In this document: positions 33,882-41,200 of the stretch, piece after piece
Layout of the letters: every line of letters begins with the position of its first letter
How positions within the stretch are numbered: position 1 is the first letter of the stretch
Assembly (NCBI GenBank): GCA_022844565.1
Contig: JALHLK010000001.1
Span: forward strand, 311,073 to 375,072
Direction of reading: 5' to 3'
DNA: 64,000 bases
DNA from: Saprospiraceae bacterium
GTDB taxonomy: Bacteria; Bacteroidota; Bacteroidia; Chitinophagales; Saprospiraceae
Notes under the pieces: model-generated
The model's input: the letters and a program-made list of their open reading frames with translations, nothing else
The model's database searches: none
Told to the model about the DNA's origin: nothing
Made by a program: the position numbers and the translations under genes

Positions 33882-35189
33882 ATGAGGAGTTTTGCTTTAG
33901 GAATTGCAATCAGGGTTGTTTTAATCATCTTATGTGCTTTTATTGGTACTTGGTTTTGGATGGCTAAAAATTTTGGTATTACTATAGTTATAGGTGGAGT
34001 TTTGCTTTACCTATCTTTTAATTTATACTACTATGCTACCGCTCTCAATAAAAAGTTAAGCAGAATGTTTGACTCTATCCAGTTTCAAGACTTTGCTATC
34101 ACTTTTAGAGCAGACAATACCAAAGGTGACACCTTCAAAGAACTCAACAACAGTCTAAACTCCGTAATAAAAAGTTTTAACCAAGTGCGAGCGGAAAAGG
34201 AAGCTTCATTACATTTTATTCAGGCTATTATCCAACAAATCAATGTGGGCATTTTTTCTTATGACACACAGGGCAAAATCGAATTGATCAATGATGCAGC
34301 CAATAAATTGATGGGAATCTATAAACTCACCCACATATCTTCTATCAAAACAAATCAACCAGAAATATATCAAATGATGACCACACTTCCCTCAGGTGAT
34401 TCAAAATTATTGAAAATTCCAAATATTGAATTGTCTTTGAGTGTTAAAGAAATCATGCTTCGTGACCGTAAAATTCGATTAGTTGCGCTTCATAATATTA
34501 GATCTGAATTACAAAACCGCGAACTTGAGGCATGGCAAAACTTGACCAAAGTGCTTCGTCATGAGATCATGAATACCGTCACTCCAATTGTGTCTCTATC
34601 TGAAACGATGCGTGATATTATTGATCACGACTTAGACGACGTATCAAGTAAAAAACAAATAGAAGGTGTACATGATTTAAAAAATGCGATTACAACCGTC
34701 ATCAACAGAAGCAAAGGCATCATGAATTTTGTAAATGCATATAGAGAGTTTACAAATATTCCTCCACCCAATCTTCATGACCTTTCGATTCAACAATTAT
34801 TCGAAGAGTTAAAAGCGCTTTTTGAGCAAAACTACCTCACCTTTGAAATAAGTAATAACTACAACCTACTAGCTGACAATGATCAATTATCACAAGTGTG
34901 CATAAATCTCATTAAAAATGCCGTAGAAGCTACTTCCAATACTGAAAACCCAATCGTCAAAATCCGAGCCTACACTTCTCAAAACCTAAAAATCATTGAA
35001 GTCACAGACAATGGCATAGGCATAAGTCCTGATGATGCCGAAAAAATATTCGTACCATTTTTCACAACAAAAAGTACAGGTTCAGGCATTGGCCTCAGCC
35101 TTTCTAGACAGATTATTCAGATGCACGCAGGTCGGATAGAGTATGAGGCTGGGCAGAATGGGGGGAGTAGATTTTTTATTTTGTTTTGA
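33882..35189 (+). CDS. Sensor histidine kinase (NtrY/NtrB-like), partner of the regulator
   Basis: A 435-residue inner-membrane kinase. Two membrane helices (about 5-27 and 33-54) are joined by almost no periplasmic loop, so the signal is probably sensed in the membrane or cytoplasm. A PAS-like domain follows (about 115-215, GIFSYDTQGKIELINDAANK). The H-box is KVLRHEIMNTVTPIVSLSET with His near 227. The ATPase part shows N-box NLIKNAVEAT, G1 VTDNGIGIS, F-box FVPFFTTKS and G2 GSGIGLSLSRQ. The gene starts 38 bp after the regulator gene. Short sensor loops are typical of kinases that sense envelope stress via transporters; that part is inference. Confidence 0.92.
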   Translation: MRSFALGIAIRVVLIILCAFIGTWFWMAKNFGITIVIGGVLLYLSFNLYYYATALNKKLSRMFDSIQFQDFAITFRADNTKGDTFKELNNSLNSVIKSFNQVRAEKEASLHFIQAIIQQINVGIFSYDTQGKIELINDAANKLMGIYKLTHISSIKTNQPEIYQMMTTLPSGDSKLLKIPNIELSLSVKEIMLRDRKIRLVALHNIRSELQNRELEAWQNLTKVLRHEIMNTVTPIVSLSETMRDIIDHDLDDVSSKKQIEGVHDLKNAITTVINRSKGIMNFVNAYREFTNIPPPNLHDLSIQQLFEELKALFEQNYLTFEISNNYNLLADNDQLSQVCINLIKNAVEATSNTENPIVKIRAYTSQNLKIIEVTDNGIGISPDDAEKIFVPFFTTKSTGSGIGLSLSRQIIQMHAGRIEYEAGQNGGSRFFILF

Positions 35190-35210
35190 AGAAAAATTAT
35201 TCTTTTTGAC

Positions 35211-35233
35211 ACACCACCCTACTAGGGTAGTGT
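35211..35233. terminator. Near-perfect 23-bp hairpin after the kinase gene
   Basis: ACACCACCCTA and TAGGGTAGTGT flank one base, giving an 11-bp stem with one G-T wobble. It starts 22 bp after the kinase stop. There is no T tract after it, so it is either an RNA 3'-end stabiliser or a protein site rather than a classic rho-independent terminator. Confidence 0.45.
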
Positions 35234-35268
35234 AAAGTGAGCCAAAAGCGACGGCAACCGGCAGCGGC

Positions 35269-35346
35269 AAGAATCAATTACCACGGGTTGAAACAGATGG
35301 CAATAGAGTAACAAGAATCACTTACCACGGGTTTCAACCCGTGGCT
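35269..35346. repeat. REP-like palindrome with an upstream partial copy
   Basis: CCACGGGTTTCAACCCGTGG (35325-35344) is a perfect palindrome with 9-bp arms and a 2-bp centre. The 21 bases AAGAATCAnTTACCACGGGTT occur twice, at 35269-35289 and 35313-35333, differing at one base, but the second arm of the first copy has decayed (GAAACAGATGG). The motif resembles REP-type palindromes moved by REP-associated transposases (RAYT). No such transposase gene is in the window. Confidence 0.6.
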
Positions 35347-35350
35347 ATTA

Positions 35351-35860
35351 ATAAGACAAAACCCAACTACGAACGCTAGACTTTTAGACAATTCTTTTGA
35401 CCCTCTTCCCGCTGTCTTAAACTTGACCACAAAGCCAATCATTGACTGCTAATTTAAGTTCATTTCGGTAAACTCAATGAGAGTTAAACTTAAATCAAAT
35501 ATTAGCCTATCTGCTTAGCCAATTTTTTATGAAAAAGCTAATCAGTTAGGCTTTTTTTTAATTATCAAACTCGTAATATGCGCTTTATCAAATAACCATT
35601 TAATACAAATTTTTGCAATTATTCACTTTGCAAATCAGTTAATAGAAGATAGAGAAATACGAAACATCCGTACAAAAATATTGTATTTATAATATTAACT
35701 TTACTTTTGAATTGTAAAGGTTTAAATGAATTGCACTTGCAAAAATACCAATAGTGTGTTGAAGTTGGACTAGTATTGAGTTTACCGAAATAAACTTCAT
35801 CCAGCTCGTTATTTTTGGATTTCGTAAACTTAAGAGAGCAGGGGTAAAACTTAAAAATAG
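35351..35860. other. Intergenic stretch with inverted repeats and a terminator-like hairpin
   Basis: About 510 bp with no coding frame. It holds a 22-bp inverted repeat (35456-35477 and 35776-35797, one mismatch; core TTTCGGTAAACTCAA against TTGAGTTTACCGAAA). A direct similarity joins GTAAACTCAATGAGAG (35468 on) and GTAAACTTAAGAGAG (35824 on), each followed within 15 bp by AAACTTAAA. The hairpin at 35504-35559 is listed separately. It could be a decayed mobile element or an RNA gene. Confidence 0.5.
35504..35559 (+). terminator. Rho-independent terminator-like hairpin
   Basis: AGCCTATCTGCTTAGC (35504-35519) pairs with GCTAATCAGTTAGGCT (35537-35552) with two mismatches, followed by a run of eight T. 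It lies 315 bp past the kinase stop and 320 bp before the next gene. It may end the regulator-kinase transcript or an unannotated small RNA. Confidence 0.65.
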
Positions 35861-35878
35861 TTGGTAGAAATTAAAAAC

Positions 35879-36316
35879 ATGGAAATTGTAACTAACATAA
35901 AAAAATCTGACTTTGAAACCAAAGGTAATTTGGTTTCTGAAATTTATTTAAAGTTTGGTGAAACAACCTTTCCGGATAGTGGCTGGACTGACTTCATAAT
36001 TATTATTTTTGATTGGTGGATTAATGAATTTTTAAGTCAATTATCCGGTGAGGAAAATGGAAAGTATGAATTTATGGATGGTCCTTTTTTCTTTGAAATT
36101 TCTATAGATAAAGGTGACATTATATTAACTGGTTTTGAACGAAGGGTAACTTCAAAGAAGAAAATCATTCAGTTCAATATAGAAATAAAGGAATTTCTCT
36201 CAACGTTAAAAATTGCATGCAATGAAATATTAAGATTTTGTCACAAGATGAAATATAGTTCTCCAGATGTCAAAAAATTAGAAAAAAGTTTTAAACAAAT
36301 CCAAGGTATGGACTAG
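35879..36316 (+). CDS. Unrecognised 145-residue protein
   Basis: A soluble, mixed-charge protein starting MEIVTNIKKSDFETKGNLVS. An aromatic central stretch (GWTDFIIIIFDWWINEFLSQ) is followed by a strand-like FFFEISIDKGDIILTGFERR and a helical C-terminus. No signal peptide or membrane helix is convincing. I do not recognise the family. Size, isolation and the W-rich centre recall small immunity proteins of polymorphic toxin systems, but no toxin gene is near. ATG 35879 was preferred to TTG 35861. Codon use looks normal for the region, so it is probably a real gene. Confidence 0.6.
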   Translation: MEIVTNIKKSDFETKGNLVSEIYLKFGETTFPDSGWTDFIIIIFDWWINEFLSQLSGEENGKYEFMDGPFFFEISIDKGDIILTGFERRVTSKKKIIQFNIEIKEFLSTLKIACNEILRFCHKMKYSSPDVKKLEKSFKQIQGMD

Positions 36317-36597
36317 TTATATAAAAGACGTCACTTTGTTTTTCTACAACATTTAAAATAAATTGTTGACCCGCTTTGTGACGTTTGTCTTCTGAATAGC
36401 TATTTGAAATTGTTATCTGCCCAAATCACTGAAAAATAAATTTCAAGTTGCGAAATCATTACTGATACACTTTGTAGAAATACCCAATGAATAAATAAAT
36501 CACCAATATTTGAAACATTTTTGTACATTTGGCGTAATATTTGAGTGGAATAATTCGTTATGCCATTAATTTTAAAATTGTGAATAAATTTCAAAGC

Positions 36598-36732
36598 ATG
36601 AAATTAAGAAAAGTTGCTCTTTTTGCCACATTACTAGTAGTTATATCCCTTTCTTTATCTTCCTGCAAGAGAAGTGGATACGGCTGCCCAATGGAAATGA
36701 AAATATCTAGTCCTATTATCAAGTTGTTCTAA
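36598..36732 (+). CDS. Very small lipoprotein (44 residues)
   Basis: MKLRKVALFATLLVVISLSL followed by SSC gives a clear lipoprotein signal with the lipobox cysteine near residue 22. The mature part (CKRSGYGCPMEMKISSPIIK...) is only about 23 residues and has a second cysteine. The gene ends 3 bp before the start of the YtxJ-type gene, so they are probably one transcript. Function unknown. A start at 36541 would add an unlikely extension in front of the signal. The clean lipobox makes this more than a chance frame. Confidence 0.55.
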   Translation: MKLRKVALFATLLVVISLSLSSCKRSGYGCPMEMKISSPIIKLF

Positions 36733-36735
36733 TTG

Positions 36736-37086
36736 ATGATCAATTGGAAACCCTTAGATAACAAAACTAATAATTTAGCGGAAATAATAGAACTTTCAAA
36801 AGAAAGACCTATTGCGATTTTTAAGCATTCTATTTCGTGCCCTATTAGTAGCATGGCCAAAAGAAGACTAGAATCTTCATGGCCTTCTGACATCGATATT
36901 TATTACCTTGACCTTATTAATTATCGGTCAATATCAAATGATGTTTCTTATCAATTAGGTATTCAGCATGAGTCTCCTCAGCTGCTATTAATACATAATG
37001 GTCAAGTTAAGTATCATGGTTCTCACCTTAATATAGATACAAGTACTATCAAACTATATGTTGATGGTATTTCTAAGGAAGCGTAA
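36736..37086 (+). CDS. ytxJ: YtxJ-type monothiol bacilliredoxin
   Basis: A 116-residue thioredoxin-fold protein with the family signature AIFKHSISCPISSMAKRRLE, active-site cysteine C35 and no second cysteine after it. The cis-Pro strand appears as ESPQLLLIHNGQVKYHGSH. YtxJ (BrxC) proteins remove bacillithiol from mixed disulphides in the cytoplasm, so the host probably makes bacillithiol or a relative, as several Bacteroidota do. ATG 36736 follows the small lipoprotein gene directly. Assignment is firm; the in vivo thiol is inferred. Confidence 0.85.
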   Translation: MINWKPLDNKTNNLAEIIELSKERPIAIFKHSISCPISSMAKRRLESSWPSDIDIYYLDLINYRSISNDVSYQLGIQHESPQLLLIHNGQVKYHGSHLNIDTSTIKLYVDGISKEA

Positions 37087-37176
37087 AGAAATTTTGTGTA
37101 AAAATATTACGAAGTAGTTTTATGTTTTTTGAGTCATAAATAAGGAAAATATCCTTAGTCACTTAAAATAGTAATT

Positions 37177-37264
37177 GAACCATTTCTTTAAAGCTAATAT
37201 AAAATAGCTCAACTCTAAAAGCTTTATCAAACCATTGATCAAAGCTGAACCATTTCTTTAAAGC
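37177..37264. repeat. 18-bp perfect direct repeat
   Basis: GAACCATTTCTTTAAAGC occurs at 37177-37194 and 37247-37264, 70 bp apart, in a non-coding spacer. The second copy runs into the AGCT-type array at 37265. Confidence 0.6.
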
Positions 37265-37312
37265 AAATAGCTCAAGGCGCTCAAGGCTCATGGCTCAAAG
37301 CTAACGGCTAAC
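37265..37312. repeat. AGCTCAAGG-type repeat array
   Basis: Units AGCTCAAGGCGCTCAAGGCT, CATGGCTCAAAGC and TAACGGCTAACC are variants of the AGCT/GCTAA repeats seen around the permease genes. They end at the 3' end of the transglycosylase-like gene. Non-coding. Confidence 0.6.
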
Positions 37313-38197
37313 CTATGGAATTGCTCCAATAGGCGTATTAACATACTTTTCTAGATCGTAGTTATTGTTAAATTGATGGTTTATTTCCATGAATTTGGCG
37401 TAATCCAATAGCTCACCGTGATACGTTAAAAGAGGATTAATTCCTTCAAAAGTGGTTTTTAATTCTTCCATAAAAATAGGATCCTCTATGTATTCTTTAA
37501 AATACCTAAGGTTTTTGGTGTATATCGAATAATTATACTTTCCGGCATACCTTTTAAATGCGGAATCCCATTTGTTTTTGCCTATCATGCTTAGCTCACT
37601 ATAATATTTGATCATTCTACCCGCTGCATCGATATTGAGCACAGGATGAAATCTATCATCATATTTTAAAAGCTGCTCAGGTGTAGTGTAGTATTCTTTT
37701 ATCAAACTATTGATTTGTCTTCCATGCGTGTAAGAAACCAAATCTTTACAATCATTTAAGGTTGATAATCCAAATTGGTGGGCCAACATGGGCTGCATAT
37801 GGATTAATCCTACCCCTCCATCACCACTGCCATTAGGAAGTAAGTTTATACCATGGCATTCCTGCATTAGCATTGTCATTAAGGTATTTCTAGGTAACTC
37901 ATACTTGTCTTCAACTGCGTCTGTTATGTTTTTATACCTCAGTGCCCGCATCATGATGCCCTTTATCCGCTCATTGGTTTTGCAATTTACCACACCATTT
38001 CTACCATCATCACAAAGAAATTGTAAGTTTTCAAACTCTAATTTAGGATACAAATTAAGATATCCTAAATCCATTGGCTTATTAAGGAGATATCTTATAC
38101 TTTCGTCTCCTTTGAAGTCATCTGCATTAAAAAAATGTCTCGAAGATATTAACAAAAGTGAAGATAGGATGGATATTAAAATCAATTTTTTACTCAT
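37313..38197 (-). CDS. Lytic-transglycosylase-like (SLT/lysozyme-fold) protein
   Basis: A 294-residue exported protein with an N-terminal hydrophobic signal (LILISILSSLLLISS). The central part resembles a lysozyme-like SLT domain. ITDAVEDKYELPRNTLMTML leads to MQECHG, where the Glu would be the catalytic acid, and GSGDGGVGLIHMQPMLAHQFGL corresponds to the GxxGLMQ region. Such enzymes cleave peptidoglycan glycan strands without water. The usual ES pair is EC here, and the rest is divergent, so the activity is not certain. The start overlaps the stop of the M1 peptidase gene (ATGA), so the two are translationally coupled. Confidence 0.6.
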   Translation of the reverse strand: MSKKLILISILSSLLLISSRHFFNADDFKGDESIRYLLNKPMDLGYLNLYPKLEFENLQFLCDDGRNGVVNCKTNERIKGIMMRALRYKNITDAVEDKYELPRNTLMTMLMQECHGINLLPNGSGDGGVGLIHMQPMLAHQFGLSTLNDCKDLVSYTHGRQINSLIKEYYTTPEQLLKYDDRFHPVLNIDAAGRMIKYYSELSMIGKNKWDSAFKRYAGKYNYSIYTKNLRYFKEYIEDPIFMEELKTTFEGINPLLTYHGELLDYAKFMEINHQFNNNYDLEKYVNTPIGAIP

Positions 38198-40059
38198 GGT
38201 TTAGACATTTTTGTATTAGTAACATTTTTTATGTTATTAGAGAAATTGACATCAGCCATTCTACGAGTTGGGTCAATTTCAATAGTAACGATATCGCTTG
38301 CTTTTAATTTTGTATCAACTTCATAAGAGTTATTTGTCCAATCCCACCCTTTAAGAATTGTATAGGTATCGTGCTTTATATCAGGCTTTTTATGAGCACG
38401 CATCAAAGAATGTGGAATGTAATAGAGGTGTTTCTTTCCATCACTTGTTGTGACTACAAGGTCTATGGGCATAGGAAATTGAGTGTTCTTAGCGATTGTT
38501 ATTTTATTATTGATTAAAGTATCAACGGCATAATCCATAAAGTGTGTCGAATTGATCCAATATTCCTCAAACCAGTCTAATACCATATTACTCTCTTTTT
38601 CAAACACTCTGAAAAATTTCTTCGTATCTGGATGTTGAAATTTCCATGTGTCATAATATTTTAGCAGTGATTTGTCAAAAACTTCATCTCCAACGATATA
38701 TTGCAATTGTACCAAGGTTACAGCACCTTTAGTATATGTGCCTGTGCCATAAGCGTAATTGGTTACATAGTGATCTGCATGTGTGGTCAGTGGTTCTTCT
38801 ACCCCAGAGAGCGCTAATTTAGAATAGCTTTCTATTTCGCTTTGAAATTTAAATGGTTTAATCTGTCCAGCTATAAACCCTTTCTCAGTAAGATAATGCA
38901 TCGTCTCAGTAGTACCAAAAGTAGTACAACCTTCGTCCATCCATGGATACATAGCCTCACTCGTAGCCAACACCATATGATACCAAGAATGAATCCATTC
39001 ATGAACAGATACGCCCACCAAACTATTTAAAGGTCTTTCACCAGTGATCAAAGTAGCCATTGGATACTCCATACCTCCATCTCCAGCTTGGATGAAGGAG
39101 TAGTGATCAAAAGCATATTTTCCATAGCGTTTGTTCATAAACCTCAAAGACTCGTCCATTATCTTTGGTAGTTTCTCCCAGTTTTCGTTAGTTTTGGGGC
39201 CTGGTTGATAGAAGAAGTGTAGCATAGTACCATCATGCGCCTTGTATTTTACATGCTTATAATCGGGATCTGCTGCCCATACAAAGTCGTGAACATTTTT
39301 CGCAACGAATCTCCAACTGTGTTTCTTAGGCCTGTTTTTAATCTCTAAATCTGCATATCCATAGCCAATTTTTTCTGGTTCTTGAAGCGTTCCTGTTGCT
39401 GCTACAACATATTTCGAGTCAATATCTACCGTAACGTCAAAATCTCCCCAAACTCCATAAAACTCTCTACCTACATAAGGATCTGGGTGCCATCCATTTT
39501 CATCATATTCACACAATTTAGGATACCATTGTGCCATAGAATAATCTATTCCTTCTGCATTATTTCTTCCGGATCTTCTAATTTGAAGTGGTACTTGACT
39601 TTTATATTTTAAATCAAAAGTCACTGTTTCTCCTGCTTTTATGGGTGTTGTCAAGTCTATTTCAAGTATGGTACCAACCTCCCTGAATATTTGATTTTTA
39701 CCGTTGACCTTAACAAATTCAATTTTTTGAAAACCAATTTCATTGCTTTGTAGTTTTTGGATGCGATCTCTTACCCGTCTGTCAGGGTCTGCAATAGTTC
39801 TGCTTCTCACATCCATCATGCTATTTGGTTGAAAAGCATTAAAAAACAAATGAAAAAAGGCATTCGTTAGATCATCATTACTATTATTAGTATACTTTAT
39901 GTTCATGATACCATTATATTGGTGTTTTTGAACATCAAAGTCAGCCTTGATTGTATAATCTGCTCTCTGTTGCCAATATCCTTTGTCTTGGGCCATCACT
40001 ACGATTGCTAAACAAGATAATAAGATGATTGAAAAGTACTTTCTATATGAATAATGCAT
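38194..40059 (-). CDS. M1-family metallopeptidase (gluzincin), secreted
   Basis: A 621-residue aminopeptidase-like enzyme with a signal peptide (ending VVMAQ near residue 24). An N-terminal beta-domain is followed by the catalytic part: GGMEYPMATLI (equivalent of the GAMEN loop), HEWIH near residue 352 as zinc motif, and the third zinc ligand Glu in YPWMDEGCTTF 18 residues later. The CTTFG stretch is typical of the Bacteroidota secreted M1 group. It probably trims peptides in the periplasm or outside the cell. All catalytic residues are present. The downstream coupled gene is the transglycosylase-like one. Confidence 0.93.
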   Translation of the reverse strand: MHYSYRKYFSIILLSCLAIVVMAQDKGYWQQRADYTIKADFDVQKHQYNGIMNIKYTNNSNDDLTNAFFHLFFNAFQPNSMMDVRSRTIADPDRRVRDRIQKLQSNEIGFQKIEFVKVNGKNQIFREVGTILEIDLTTPIKAGETVTFDLKYKSQVPLQIRRSGRNNAEGIDYSMAQWYPKLCEYDENGWHPDPYVGREFYGVWGDFDVTVDIDSKYVVAATGTLQEPEKIGYGYADLEIKNRPKKHSWRFVAKNVHDFVWAADPDYKHVKYKAHDGTMLHFFYQPGPKTNENWEKLPKIMDESLRFMNKRYGKYAFDHYSFIQAGDGGMEYPMATLITGERPLNSLVGVSVHEWIHSWYHMVLATSEAMYPWMDEGCTTFGTTETMHYLTEKGFIAGQIKPFKFQSEIESYSKLALSGVEEPLTTHADHYVTNYAYGTGTYTKGAVTLVQLQYIVGDEVFDKSLLKYYDTWKFQHPDTKKFFRVFEKESNMVLDWFEEYWINSTHFMDYAVDTLINNKITIAKNTQFPMPIDLVVTTSDGKKHLYYIPHSLMRAHKKPDIKHDTYTILKGWDWTNNSYEVDTKLKASDIVTIEIDPTRRMADVNFSNNIKNVTNTKMSKP

Positions 40060-40448
40060 GCTTTTTATATTAAAATTGAGATAGGCAAATATAGGAAAAC
40101 TTATCTATCAACAAAACAAAATTAGAAATATTATATTAATTATTCATCGATATGAACCTTAAGCCTTTTTATATATGTAATTATGTTAATACGTAATTCT
40201 CTTAAATTAAATAAATAAGCAACGATGGGTTTATAAAATGGGCCATACTTTGAAAAGTCATAAAACCTTGCTGGTGGGATTATGAAAGTAAATAAGCATA
40301 ATGCTTTAAGTTCTAAAATCATTTTTTTCAAAAGTACTAAAGACAATATGAAAATTTTTGAAGTTAGGTTATTTGTCTTAAAAGGAAATAAATATCATCA
40401 TTTTCTCAAATAACATAGACCGAATACATTTTATCTAAGGAACTATTC
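40060..40448. other. Intergenic stretch, 389 bp
   Basis: AT-rich region between the M1 peptidase and AAA ATPase genes. It contains a 68-codon minus-strand frame (40140-40346) with no recognisable family; see the rejected list. No strong hairpin or repeat was found. Confidence 0.4.
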
Positions 40449-41171
40449 TTACAAATGCCTCAAAAACAATTCAGGATTGTTCAAAAAATCTTTTGTCATT
40501 GTATAATGTTCACTTTCTGTATAGTTGATATTTGAAATTTGACCATCTTTTATTTCTAAGATATTTACATCAGGCATACACAAGAGAATAGGGGAGTGAG
40601 TGGCAATAATAAATTGCACCTTTCCATTTTTTCTGAGCTGATTGAGTACATTGATGAGCGAAAGTTGTCTTATAGGAGATAAAGCTGCTTCTGGCTCATC
40701 TAAGATGAAAAACCCTCTATCAAATTTGTTATTAAACAAAGATAGAAATGACTCGCCGTGCGATTGTTTGTGCAATGACTTATCTCCATAACCTCCTAAT
40801 ATCGACGGACTTTCTTCAGCCATATCATCAATATATTTTGCAAAATCATAAAAGCTTTCTGCTCTTAAAAAGAATCCGTCATAAGGCTTCTTGATCCACC
40901 CCAATGTGGTAAAATTATACATGGTTGCCTCCGTCCGATGGTGTTCATAAAGATGATTTTTGTTGCCACCGCTAAGGTTGTATCCACATTTTTCTGCAAT
41001 CGCTTCGAGGATGGTTGATTTCCCGCTACCATTCTCTCCAATGACAAAAGTGATCGCTTTATCAAATTCGATTTTGACCCCGTTTTTTAATACGGGTATA
41101 TTGTATGGATATTGATCAATTGCTGGTACTCGAATGGATAAATTGGATAGATATTCGACCATTTTAATCAA
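40449..41171 (-). CDS. AAA-type ATPase, ABC/Rad50-like (AAA_21 group)
   Basis: A 240-residue cytoplasmic ATPase. Walker A is IGENGSGKST (residues about 44-53), a signature-like stretch is KQSHGESFLSLF, Walker B is RGFFILDEPEAALSP and the switch His lies in IIATHSPILL. The layout is that of short ABC-ATPases of the AAA_21/RloC-like group, with no transmembrane partner and no nuclease domain. It may act in DNA or RNA metabolism; the target is unknown. The gene lies 30 bp downstream of cysS on the same strand and may be the last gene of that operon. A start at MVEYLS, three codons in, is equally possible. Confidence 0.82.
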   Translation of the reverse strand: MIKMVEYLSNLSIRVPAIDQYPYNIPVLKNGVKIEFDKAITFVIGENGSGKSTILEAIAEKCGYNLSGGNKNHLYEHHRTEATMYNFTTLGWIKKPYDGFFLRAESFYDFAKYIDDMAEESPSILGGYGDKSLHKQSHGESFLSLFNNKFDRGFFILDEPEAALSPIRQLSLINVLNQLRKNGKVQFIIATHSPILLCMPDVNILEIKDGQISNINYTESEHYTMTKDFLNNPELFLRHL

Positions 41172-41200
41172 CTACATAACGATTTTCGTTTTAAAGAGAA

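Noticed and set aside
36327-36393. Possible inverted repeat GACGTCAC ... GTGACGT after the unrecognised gene.
   Set aside because: Only about 7 bp pair cleanly around a large loop and there is no T tract; too weak to call a terminator, though a small CAACA/TGTTG hairpin lies inside.
40140-40346. 68-codon minus-strand frame (start ...MILELKALCLFTFIIPPARF).
   Set aside because: No recognised family, very AT-rich, no convincing start context and no coupling to a neighbour. It might be a small membrane protein but the support is too weak.
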